NCBI GenBank assembly: GCA_019636845.1
Contig: JAHBWV010000001.1
Coordinates: 1,116,001 to 1,180,000 of the forward strand
DNA from: Phycisphaeraceae bacterium
GTDB taxonomy: Bacteria; Planctomycetota; Phycisphaerae; Phycisphaerales; UBA1924
DNA length: 64,000 nt
Reading direction: 5' to 3'
Within the stretch, counting starts at the first letter, position 1, and each line of letters opens with the position of its first letter. The notes below the pieces were generated by a model. It ran no database searches. It worked only from the letters and a program-made list of their open reading frames with translations, and was not told where the DNA came from. This document shows, in pieces, positions 36,810 through 44,506 of the stretch. The translations under genes and the position numbers were made by a program.

Positions 36810-38762
36810 CTAGGTTGGGCCGGGAGCATCGCGATCGTCCGACGAATCGTCTTCGCTCTCGGATGAGCGTGAGACCCCTCGTGCGGCTTCGGCCGGATCG
36901 CCCGAGCGGAGGATCAGATCGATCTCCTTCGGCAAGGACGCCGCAATCCTGCCAACCACATCGCCCTCGATCGTCCTTGCGAAGAGCGAACGACGCGACT
37001 TGCCCATGATCAGCGTGTCGCACCCGAACGTCGCCGTGTAGTCCAGAATCTCCTCCACGATCTCCGTCGATGTCACGTAGATCGGAACGAAAGGAACACC
37101 CGCCTGGCTCGCCAGCACCGCAGCCGAACCGAGTGCCTCCTGCGCCTCGCGATCATCCTCGATACGCGGCACCTGACCCGGTTGCAGGTCCAGCACTCGC
37201 ACGGCCCTCACGAAGATCGCAAACAGAACCGCGCCCCGCTTGCGGGCCAGTTCCACCGCGTAGGCCTGCTGGGAGTGGCCCCTCGCCGCGAGCATGATCC
37301 TCGGACGCCCGGAATCCAGACGCGCCGGCTGACGCTTGACCTGCGCGAGCCAACCATCGGTCGGCTCGGCCGGGGGCTCCATCGCGCGAGCCCTTCGCCT
37401 GAGTGTCGCGCGCGTCACGAGAACCCCGGCGATTACAACACCCGCGAAGGCGGTCGCGTTCAACTTTGTTCCCACAATCGTCAGCGTCACCGCGAGCAGG
37501 AACAGCCCGAGCGTCCACATCCCCCCGCGTTCCCACGGCTTGATCGAGATCTTGCGCCCGATCGCACAACTCAGGATCGTCACGGTGATCGCGCCGCACA
37601 CGCCGATGATGTACAGCTCGGCCAGCCGCTCCGGTCTTCGCTCGATCAGCACGACCCCGACGCACGCGAGCAACGACACGACCAGACCCACCGAGGGCAC
37701 GCCCGAATAGTTCAGTCTCCTGAGCGATCGTGGCAGCTCACCGTCCTGCGCCATCGAGAAGATCACGGAGACCATCGCCATGATCGCCGTGTTCGTGGCC
37801 GACAGCAGCAGCAGCGCGAACACCACCGCAGCGACCTTGCCGAAGACCAGACCTCCCGCCGGACCGATCGCGTTCGTCGCGACTGTCTCCGCGATCAGCT
37901 TCATGCTCGTGTTCTTGATCTCCTCGATCTTCTGAACCGAGGCCGGCGTGGTCTGCTCAAGATGATGAAGCGTCTGGCTGTCGATCGAGGCGATCGGCGA
38001 GGGAAGCCCCTGCAACTCGGGCAGCCGCGTGAAGATCGAGGTTGCCACGATGGCAAACAGGACATTCAGCAGCACGACCTCCAAAAGCACAGGGATGATC
38101 GTCCGCTTGGCAGTCCTCTCAACCGGGCGTCGCATCAGGCCCGTCATGTTCGCGACCGCCTCAACACCCGCGAGGGCGAGCACGATCTGCGTGAACGCCG
38201 TCCAGTGGGACCACGTGCTCCGGGAGAGGTCGATGCTCACTCTCGAGAGCCCGTCCGGCAGATAGGGCAGAGACATGATCGCCATGAGCCCCGACACGCC
38301 GAGCGCCGCAAAGGCGATCACCAGGGCGAAGGTCCCCGCGCTCCGCGCGCCAAGCCAGTTGACGAGCCCCACAAAGACCAGCGTCACAACGGCGATCGTG
38401 GCGAGCCACGGGCCGTCGGGGATCCCGAAGTAGTGCAGGGCCTCAACTACCGAGATCACGGCCGTGATGATGTAGCCGCACAGCAGGAGCGTCGCCCCGA
38501 CAACCGAGGCGATCGGGCTGATCTGACGGGCAGCGGTGTAGACGCCGCCCCCATCCGGGAATGAGCGGCAGACGATGGCATAGGCCCAGGCGACCGCCGC
38601 CATGAGGACACCGATGGCCACCATGTAGACCACCGATTCAGGGCCGGTGAAGGCGAACGCCAGCCCAAGCACGTAGAGCCGACTGGTACCCCAGTCGCCA
38701 TAGAGCAGTGGCCCCGCGTGGAACCACTTCAAATTGCGGGGCCGGGATTCGGTGACGAGCAT
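36810..38762 (-). CDS. APC-superfamily amino acid permease fused to a universal-stress (UspA) domain
   Basis: The 650-aa protein has about twelve transmembrane segments in the N-terminal 460 residues (for example ESVVYMVAIGVLMAAVAWAY, IASVVGATLLLCGYIITAVI, AAVVFALLLLSATNTAIMAM), with an APC-like FPDGGGVYTAARQ segment. The C-terminal 150 residues are a cytoplasmic Usp-like alpha/beta domain (IMLAARGHSQQAYAVELARKRG ... TFGCDTLIMGKSRRS), an arrangement known in APC-Usp transporters. Substrate is unknown. ATG 38762 is chosen over GTG 38792, because the latter would run through the parS site. Confidence 0.85.
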   Translation of the reverse strand: MLVTESRPRNLKWFHAGPLLYGDWGTSRLYVLGLAFAFTGPESVVYMVAIGVLMAAVAWAYAIVCRSFPDGGGVYTAARQISPIASVVGATLLLCGYIITAVISVVEALHYFGIPDGPWLATIAVVTLVFVGLVNWLGARSAGTFALVIAFAALGVSGLMAIMSLPYLPDGLSRVSIDLSRSTWSHWTAFTQIVLALAGVEAVANMTGLMRRPVERTAKRTIIPVLLEVVLLNVLFAIVATSIFTRLPELQGLPSPIASIDSQTLHHLEQTTPASVQKIEEIKNTSMKLIAETVATNAIGPAGGLVFGKVAAVVFALLLLSATNTAIMAMVSVIFSMAQDGELPRSLRRLNYSGVPSVGLVVSLLACVGVVLIERRPERLAELYIIGVCGAITVTILSCAIGRKISIKPWERGGMWTLGLFLLAVTLTIVGTKLNATAFAGVVIAGVLVTRATLRRRARAMEPPAEPTDGWLAQVKRQPARLDSGRPRIMLAARGHSQQAYAVELARKRGAVLFAIFVRAVRVLDLQPGQVPRIEDDREAQEALGSAAVLASQAGVPFVPIYVTSTEIVEEILDYTATFGCDTLIMGKSRRSLFARTIEGDVVGRIAASLPKEIDLILRSGDPAEAARGVSRSSESEDDSSDDRDAPGPT

Positions 38763-38784
38763 GTGCTGGTCCGACTGGCATGGC

Positions 38785-38800
38785 TGTTCCACGTGAAACA
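38785..38800. promoter_or_regulatory. parS: parS centromere site (ParB-binding)
   Basis: TGTTCCACGTGAAACA fits the 16-bp bacterial parS consensus (TGTTNCACGTGAAACA) at every fixed position. The palindrome extends by three bases on each side (GGC ... GCC, 38782-38803). It lies in the short gap between the permease start and the elbB stop. Chromosomal ParB nucleates here for segregation; such sites cluster near the replication origin. Confidence 0.88.
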
Positions 38801-38841
38801 GCCAGCGGAATATAGGGATATCGCCCTATGAAAGTGGTGTA

Positions 38842-39516
38842 TCAAACGCGGCGTGCGAGCGCGACAACCGCGTCGATCATCTTGCCGATGCCGGTGTAGA
38901 CCTCGTGAATGGAGGCGTCGCACATGTAGGCGGGTGTGGACACGATTTGGTTTGCTTCGTCGACCACGGCATCGGTTGCTGGAGTCGGGACGTTTGTGGC
39001 GCCCATTGCCTTTATGGCGGTGCTCGTCTGTTCATCTGTTCCGATGGTGAGGCGGCATCCAGAGCCCCCAGCGGTGGTGCCGAGCACCTTGGCGGCAAGG
39101 ACTGGGGCGATGCAGCAGAGCCCGATGGGCTTCTTCAGTGATCTGAAGCCCTTGATGGTGCGTTGGACATCGGGGTCGACCGAGCAGTTCTGGCCATCCC
39201 GTGCGAAGCTGGAGAGGTTCTTTGCTGCGCCGAATCCTCCGGGGAAGATCACGGCGGAGAACGTTGTGGGATCGAGCGACTTGAGCGGCGAGATCTCACC
39301 CCGGCTGATTCGGGCCGATTCGACCATGACATTCCGCGATTCGGGCTGGGGCTGACCCGTTGCGTGGTTGATGACATCGGACTGGGGCTTGTCCGGCGCG
39401 AAGCAGCGGTAGGGAACGCTGAGGCGGGAGAGATGGACGAGGCAACTGACGGATTCGTGGATCTCGCTTCCATCGCCTCGACCACATCCGGACAGGACCA
39501 CCGCGATTGGCAGCAT
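38842..39516 (-). CDS. elbB: ElbB-like DJ-1/PfpI family protein
   Basis: The 224-aa cytoplasmic protein has the ElbB layout: MLPIAVVLSGCGRGDGSEIHE at the N-terminus, VIFPGGFGAAKNLS, and the nucleophile elbow KPIGLCCIAPVLAAKVLG. Relatives (Escherichia coli ElbB) have glyoxalase III-like activity and were once linked to isoprenoid synthesis. ATG 39516 gives the family length; the longer frame to 39609 adds a basic segment that does not fit. It is divergent from the kinase gene. Confidence 0.9.
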   Translation of the reverse strand: MLPIAVVLSGCGRGDGSEIHESVSCLVHLSRLSVPYRCFAPDKPQSDVINHATGQPQPESRNVMVESARISRGEISPLKSLDPTTFSAVIFPGGFGAAKNLSSFARDGQNCSVDPDVQRTIKGFRSLKKPIGLCCIAPVLAAKVLGTTAGGSGCRLTIGTDEQTSTAIKAMGATNVPTPATDAVVDEANQIVSTPAYMCDASIHEVYTGIGKMIDAVVALARRV

Positions 39517-39684
39517 TGGGTATCTCCGAAGCATGTGCGCTTGCTGAAGGGCGCGATAACACTGTAGGGACCGGCGGCGGAGTACGAAACGGACCTGTTC
39601 GGGTGGCAACCGGATCCATCGAAGGGGCGTATTGGTCTGGGTTCAGGCGCCATCGTATTGACAGGGCGCGCAGGGGGACTTAGC

Positions 39685-41133
39685 GTGGAGAACCCGAATG
39701 CCGAGAAGAGTGGTGGCGTCACGGTGGCGTCCGGCGTTTCGGGTTCGTCGATAGGCATGAGCGGTTCTTCACAAGACGATCCCGGCAAGACACCGATTCT
39801 CGCGGGCGATTCACCCTCGCCCGCTCCACGTCGTGCTGCGCCCGCACCGGCGGCCTCGCTCTCGGAGACGCACGCCGCCATCAAGGCGGAGGCCGACAAG
39901 GCGGGGACCAACCTTGACACACTGGTCGGGCGGTTGGTGGTCGAGCAGGGGTTCGCAACGAACGACGAGGTCTCGCACTGTCTGGAGCAGGCGCGGGAGG
40001 ATCGCAACGAGCGGTCGCTCGCTCAGATGCTCATCGACAACAACTATGTGACCGAGCGTCAGATTGCTCGGCTGAAGCAGATCGTCGAGGCCCAGCGGTC
40101 CGGGCAGAAGATCCCCGGGTACAAGGTCTTGAGCAAGCTTGGCGAGGGCGCCATGGCGACGGTGTTCAAGGCCAAGCAGTTATCGCTCGACCGCACGGTC
40201 GCGATCAAGATCCTTCCGCGGAAGTTCAGCAGCAACCCGCAGTTCATCGAGCGTTTCTACGCCGAGGGCCGGGCCGCGGCTGCGCTGAATCATCCGAACA
40301 TCGTGCAGGCGTTCGATGTCGGCAAGGCGGGGGAGTATCACTACTTTGTGATGGAGTTCGTCGACGGTCGGACGGTGTACGACGACATCGTGAAGCACAA
40401 GCGATTCAGCGAGCAGGAAGCGATCGACATCGTGATCCAGGTTGCCGAGGCACTCCAGCACGCGCACGAGAAGGGGCTCGTGCACCGCGACGTGAAGCCG
40501 AAGAACATCATGATCTCTTCGGACGGTGTCGTGAAGCTGGCCGACATGGGCCTCGCCCGGGCGATCTCTGATAAGGAAGCGGCGGAGGCGGAGGCGGGCA
40601 AGGCGTTCGGCACGCCGTACTACATCTCGCCTGAGCAGATCCGCGGCGAGATCAACATCGGGCCACCCGCGGATATCTACTCGCTCGGCGCAACGATGTA
40701 CCACATGCTGACCGGGAGCGTTCCCTTCGACGGGAAGAATCCGTCGGCGGTGATGCACAAGCATCTCAAGGCCGAGCTGGTGCCTCCTGACCATGTGAAT
40801 GCCAAGTTGAGCGCGGGCTCGGCCGAGATCATCGAGATGATGATGGCCAAGAGCCCGAAGGCGCGGTACCAGAACTGCCGCGATCTTCTGATTGATCTCC
40901 GGGCGGTGCGCAAGGGGGACAAGCCGGTGTTGGCGCACCGCGACTTTGGGGCGGTGGATCTGCAGTCGATCGTGGCGGCGGAGGCGGTCTCGCAGGGAGA
41001 GATCGCTGTCGATCAGAGCAAAAAGAGCGGCGGTGGCTCGTCGATCCTGACGCAACCCCTGTTTGTTGCGCTGCTTGCGGTTGCCGCGATCAGCATTCTG
41101 TTCAATATCGTGCTTCTGGCGACCCGGATGTGA
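39685..41133 (+). CDS. Membrane-anchored Ser/Thr protein kinase (PknB-like)
   Basis: A 482-aa kinase. An N-terminal Ser/Pro-rich segment precedes a helical domain with two similar units (LVGRLVVEQGFATNDEVSHC and LAQMLIDNNYVTERQIARL). The kinase domain follows with GEGAMATVFKAK (P-loop), the ATP Lys in VAIKILP, the catalytic HRDVKPKN, and DMGLA in place of DFG. GTPYYISPEQ marks the activation segment. A C-terminal transmembrane helix (LFVALLAVAAISILFNIVLL) anchors it. GTG 39685 has AGGGGG upstream; the TTG at 39658 is rejected. Confidence 0.9.
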   Translation: MENPNAEKSGGVTVASGVSGSSIGMSGSSQDDPGKTPILAGDSPSPAPRRAAPAPAASLSETHAAIKAEADKAGTNLDTLVGRLVVEQGFATNDEVSHCLEQAREDRNERSLAQMLIDNNYVTERQIARLKQIVEAQRSGQKIPGYKVLSKLGEGAMATVFKAKQLSLDRTVAIKILPRKFSSNPQFIERFYAEGRAAAALNHPNIVQAFDVGKAGEYHYFVMEFVDGRTVYDDIVKHKRFSEQEAIDIVIQVAEALQHAHEKGLVHRDVKPKNIMISSDGVVKLADMGLARAISDKEAAEAEAGKAFGTPYYISPEQIRGEINIGPPADIYSLGATMYHMLTGSVPFDGKNPSAVMHKHLKAELVPPDHVNAKLSAGSAEIIEMMMAKSPKARYQNCRDLLIDLRAVRKGDKPVLAHRDFGAVDLQSIVAAEAVSQGEIAVDQSKKSGGGSSILTQPLFVALLAVAAISILFNIVLLATRM

Positions 41134-41377
41134 CCCGCGCAAAGACGGCGGATCGCGCTTGCCCAGCGGGTTGGGTTCGGTTAACCTTTGGGTGTGAGGA
41201 CGTGGTTCGGGAGTGGTTCCCGGTGTCCTTGATCGGAGCGCGACGATGGCACACGCTGAATCTGCCGATATGTGTCGTGTGGACGCATGAGCCGGCGCTC
41301 GCTCCGCCAATGCCTGTCTGTTTGCATCATTGGGACGTGACGCGCCCGCGTGGGGCTTCGTTCCGTCCGCTGTTTAC

Positions 41378-41393
41378 AAGGAGTTGACTCATC
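41378..41393 (+). promoter_or_regulatory. infC ribosome-binding site and AUC start codon
   Basis: AAGGAG (41378-41383) is followed after 7 nt by ATC (41391-41393). An in-frame TGA at 41385-41387 closes the frame just upstream, and the first conventional codon (GTG 41445) has no ribosome-binding site. Non-AUG starts read by IF-3 itself are the known autoregulatory device of infC. Confidence 0.85.
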
Positions 41394-42236
41394 GCTCTTC
41401 GTCGCTTTTCCCGAGACTCTGGGCCGCCGATCCAGCGGACCCGCGTGAATCACATGATCCGTATATCGCCGATCCGTCTGATCGGCGCCGAGAACGAGCA
41501 GATCGGCGTCGTCGAGACGTATGAGGCCATGCGCATGGCGCAGGAGCAGGGGCTCGATCTCGTCGAGATTGTGCCGGACTCCCGCCCTCCTGTGTGCAAG
41601 ATCATGGACTACGGGAAGCACAAGTATGAGCTCTCCCAGAAGGAACGGAAGAGTCGTGCGGCTTCCAAGTCGACCGAGATGAAGGAGATCCGTCTCGGGC
41701 GTTCGGTCAAGATCGATCCGCACGATGTGAAGATCCGCGTCGATCAGTCGAGGCGGTTCCTGATGGCGGGACACAAGGTGACGATCACGCAGCGTTTCCG
41801 CGGGCGTGAGATGATGCACCGCGGGCTCGGGTTGGATCGTCTCGAACAGATCTGCCGGGACCTCTCGGACATCGCGAAGATCGAGATGGATCCTCGTTGG
41901 CTTGGCAAACAGGCGAGCATCATCCTCGCGCCGGACCGCGTGAAGATCGAGGCGTTGAAGCGCCAGCTGGCGAAGCAGAAGCAGGATGCGGGCATCGCGG
42001 ACGCCGAGGAAGCGGTCGAGGCCGAACTCCACGCGCAGGCGCAGGCGGCACAGGACGCGATCGATCAGGATGCGCCCGACGATGACGATGATGATGCCGA
42101 TGGGATCGAGACGGGGGCGGAGGCATCCGGCTCAGACGCTCAGAAGCAGCACAAGAGCGCGAAAAAGGACAAGTACGAGAAGCAGGAGAAGAAGAAGGAC
42201 TTCATGCAGGACTTCGATCCGAACCGGATCGGGTGA
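41391..42236 (+). CDS. infC: Translation initiation factor IF-3 (AUC start, extended acidic/basic tail)
   Basis: IF-3 prevents premature subunit joining and proofreads the start codon. The frame from ATC 41391 gives 281 aa. It includes the basic N-terminal tract RRFSRDSGPP, then RVNHMIRISPIRLIGAENEQIG (N-domain), the linker KYELSQKERKSRAA and the C-domain EIRLGRSVKIDPHD, RGREMMHRGLG. Starting at GTG 41445 would delete the tract. About 90 extra residues follow: a helix, an acidic run (DDDDDDAD) and Lys/Gln-rich tail, longer than the usual 180-aa IF-3. No rpmI or rplT is adjacent. Confidence 0.95.
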   Translation: MALRRFSRDSGPPIQRTRVNHMIRISPIRLIGAENEQIGVVETYEAMRMAQEQGLDLVEIVPDSRPPVCKIMDYGKHKYELSQKERKSRAASKSTEMKEIRLGRSVKIDPHDVKIRVDQSRRFLMAGHKVTITQRFRGREMMHRGLGLDRLEQICRDLSDIAKIEMDPRWLGKQASIILAPDRVKIEALKRQLAKQKQDAGIADAEEAVEAELHAQAQAAQDAIDQDAPDDDDDDADGIETGAEASGSDAQKQHKSAKKDKYEKQEKKKDFMQDFDPNRIG

Positions 42237-42263
42237 GTGAGCCGTATCACGCACACCGTCTCG

Positions 42264-42294
42264 AGAGGGCCGTCCGGGTTGGCGGCCCTCTTTC
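42264..42294 (+). terminator. Intrinsic terminator of infC
   Basis: Perfect 9-bp stem AGAGGGCCG (42264-42272) / CGGCCCTCT (42283-42291) with a 10-nt loop, followed by TTC. It lies 28 nt past the infC stop; the short T run makes it moderate. Confidence 0.65.
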
Positions 42295-42424
42295 ATTGAT
42301 GCAAGGGCTGCATTGGCGTGTTCGTCATCTGCATCCTGCGAGGACATGCCTGCCTCGGTCTGCTTGCCACGCATGGCTCGGTGATGCTCCCCCTGCGCAA
42401 ACGTACGCATGGACTTCAACCGCT

Positions 42425-43771
42425 CTAATCGTGGCGAAGGGCCACGATCGGGTCTTGTGCCGCGGCTTTCTGGGCGGGGTAGAGCCCGAAGACGAGTCCG
42501 GTCAGCATGGCGACGATGAAGGAGAGGAGAACGGACCATGTCGTCACGTGTGTGGGCATGGCTGCATCCATGGCGACGAAGCGTCCCAGGAGCGGGAGTT
42601 TGTGGAGGACCGGGACCGTGACGGCAAGCCCGATGCTGAGGGAGAGGCCGACGGCGACGCCGACCGCGCCGCCCAGCGTCGAGAGCACGCTGGTCTCGAC
42701 CAGGAACTGCCAGATGATGTGTTTGCGGGTTGCGCCGAGGGCGCGGCGGATGCCGATCTCGCGGGTTCTCTCCGTGACAGTTGCGAGCATGATGTTCATG
42801 ATGCCGATGCCGCCGACAAGGAGAGAGATCCCGGCGATCATGCCGGCGATCCACTTGCCGGCCTGAGCGCGTTTGCGGGCTTCGGCGAGGAGTTCGAAGG
42901 GGACGATCATGCCGATGTCGGTGAGTCGTGGGTGTCGGACGTCAACGATGCGGCGGATTCGTGCGGCGTCGATGATCACGTCCTCACGCGAGGGTGACAT
43001 GATGTAGACCTCGGCGATCTGGACTTCGCTGGCCTGGAAACTGCCGCTGGAGCGGCGCATCACAATGTCGCCGAAGACTGTGCGCGCGGTTGAGATGGGG
43101 ATATGGACGTCGAGGTTGAGGTCTCGGCCGACGAGTGCCGCGCCAGCACCGCCGGAAAGGCCTACTGGTTCGAGAACGCCGACGACGGTCACGGTCTTTG
43201 TGTCGATGCGGAGGGTGTTTCCGAGCGGATCATCGAAGGGGAAGAGTTCCTTTGCGACTTCCTGGCCGATGACGGCGACGAGTGACTGGTTCTCGATGTC
43301 CTCGGGGGTGAGGTATCGGCCACGTTGCACGACGACGTTCGAGACGATGGGGAACTCCGGCGTGGTTCCGAAGACCTGGCTGGCCTTGCGCCGGGATTCG
43401 CGGGAGATCTCGCCGCCGACTTGCTTGAGCGGGACGATGACGCTGGCATCCGGCATGGAGCGTTTGATCACGTCGAGGTCTTGGTAGGTGAGGCCGTATC
43501 GGCTGACCCATGACCGTTGCGAGGACTGGTTCCCCTGGCCGCTCTCTGGGGGCTGTTGCGAGCGGACGATGATGTTTCTGGCGCCGAGACGTTCGATCTG
43601 CTTGAGTGCTTCCCTGGTAGACCCTTCGCCGATGGCGACCATGGTGATGACGGCTCCTACACCGAAAATGATGCCGAGCGTGGTGAGCACCGACCGGAGC
43701 AGGTGGAGCCGGAGGTTCGTGAGGCCGAGTCGGATGATCTCAAGAATGAAGGACAAGAGGCGGATCTCCAT
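42425..43771 (-). CDS. MacB-type ABC transporter permease
   Basis: The 448-aa membrane protein has an N-terminal helix (LRSVLTTLGIIFGVGAVITMVAIGEG), a large MacB periplasmic domain (residues about 55-300) and three C-terminal FtsX helices (WIAGMIAGISLLVGGIGIMNIMLATVTER, TLGGAVGVAVGLSLSIGLAV, SVLLSFIVAMLTGLVFGLYPA). REIGIRRALGA is the coupling helix. It would work with an ATPase and a membrane-fusion protein not present here. ATG 43771 preferred over GTG 43774. Confidence 0.92.
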   Translation of the reverse strand: MEIRLLSFILEIIRLGLTNLRLHLLRSVLTTLGIIFGVGAVITMVAIGEGSTREALKQIERLGARNIIVRSQQPPESGQGNQSSQRSWVSRYGLTYQDLDVIKRSMPDASVIVPLKQVGGEISRESRRKASQVFGTTPEFPIVSNVVVQRGRYLTPEDIENQSLVAVIGQEVAKELFPFDDPLGNTLRIDTKTVTVVGVLEPVGLSGGAGAALVGRDLNLDVHIPISTARTVFGDIVMRRSSGSFQASEVQIAEVYIMSPSREDVIIDAARIRRIVDVRHPRLTDIGMIVPFELLAEARKRAQAGKWIAGMIAGISLLVGGIGIMNIMLATVTERTREIGIRRALGATRKHIIWQFLVETSVLSTLGGAVGVAVGLSLSIGLAVTVPVLHKLPLLGRFVAMDAAMPTHVTTWSVLLSFIVAMLTGLVFGLYPAQKAAAQDPIVALRHD

Positions 43772-43823
43772 CACCCAACTGGCCGGATCGGACGATACAG
43801 AGCCGGATCATCGAGGGTGACGC

Positions 43824-44132
43824 ATGGTACCTGTCGGGACGAACAAAGTGGCGGTGGATGTGGTATCCGAGGAAGAGGTTGTCGGTGGGTGGCAGCATAC
43901 CGCCCGGATTGTCAGGGCGGGCGGAGCTGAATCGACGCACACTGTTCGGCTGGCATGGGTTGACCATGACTACTGGTGCGATGGGGCGAAGCCGCCTTCG
44001 GTCGTCACGCGGGTACTGCTTGAGTACCTCGCGCAGTGGGAGCCGATTCTGGAGCTTCCGGCACGATTCGACGCTTCGACGGCGAGGCGGTGGGTGCCGG
44101 GGATTGACGATGAGCTTGCCCGGTTGATTTGA
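43824..44132 (+). CDS. Small conserved-looking hypothetical protein
   Basis: A 102-aa soluble protein, divergent from the MacB-type permease by 52 bp. It begins MVPVGTNKVAVDVVSEEEVVGG and contains VRLAWVDHDYWCDGAKPPSVVTRVLLEYLAQW; no family is recognised. ATG 43824 has GAGGGTGA upstream. The absence of a transmembrane segment and the codon usage argue for a real cytoplasmic protein. It lies 61 bp before the tRNA-Ser gene. Confidence 0.55.
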   Translation: MVPVGTNKVAVDVVSEEEVVGGWQHTARIVRAGGAESTHTVRLAWVDHDYWCDGAKPPSVVTRVLLEYLAQWEPILELPARFDASTARRWVPGIDDELARLI

Positions 44133-44193
44133 GTCAGGCCGTGGGTGAGAGTGGCGACGCTTCGGGGGCCGCCTAGACTCTGACCCGCCGCGC

Positions 44194-44281
44194 GGAGAGG
44201 TGCCTGAGCGGTTGATAGGGCTGGTCTCGAAAACCAGTAACGGGCTTGTCCCGTTCGGGGGTTCGAATCCCCCCCTCTCCG
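44194..44281 (+). tRNA. tRNA-Ser (anticodon CGA)
   Basis: An 88-nt class II tRNA. Acceptor stem GGAGAGG (44194-44200) pairs CCTCTCC (44274-44280) with discriminator G. The anticodon stem CTGGT/ACCAG encloses loop CTCGAAA with anticodon CGA (44228-44230), decoding UCG. The long variable arm has ACGGG/CCCGT and the T-arm GGGGGTTCGAATCCCCC. No CCA is encoded. The CRISPR-cas locus begins about 180-225 bp downstream. Confidence 0.97.
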
Positions 44282-44286
44282 CTTCA

Positions 44287-44328
44287 AAGGGAGACTCGGT
44301 TTCGGCCTAGTCTCCCTTGTTCGTTTTT
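44287..44328 (+). terminator. Intrinsic terminator of tRNA-Ser
   Basis: 10-bp stem AAGGGAGACT (44287-44296) / AGTCTCCCTT (44309-44318) followed by GTTCGTTTTTG; it lies 6 nt past the tRNA. Confidence 0.85.
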
Positions 44329-44456
44329 GCCCGTTATTCCGCAGAATTACGAGCGTATTCGACAACGTTCAGCTTCGGCCGGCGGACAGAGACCAACCGG
44401 TGCGGCCATTTCGGCGTCCGAGTCTCTGGGGGCCAGTTTGCGACTGTCGTTTTGAG

Positions 44457-44489
44457 CATCGCTGATGCTGGAGGCCAGCATCGGTGATG
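44457..44489. promoter_or_regulatory. Inverted repeat at the 5' end of cas3, possible operator
   Basis: Arms CATCGCTGATGCTGG (44457-44471) and CCAGCATCGGTGATG (44475-44489) are complementary at 13 of 15 positions with a 3-nt centre. It spans the in-frame ATG at 44465 and ends 18 bp before the preferred cas3 start at 44507. It could be a repressor operator or a 5'-UTR hairpin. Confidence 0.5.
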
Positions 44490-44506
44490 TCGTTCGTCAA
44501 CTTTGT

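Noticed and set aside
37182-38564. Plus-strand 460-codon frame over the permease gene
   Set aside because: Arg-rich low-complexity antisense translation; the minus-strand frame encodes a clear APC permease.
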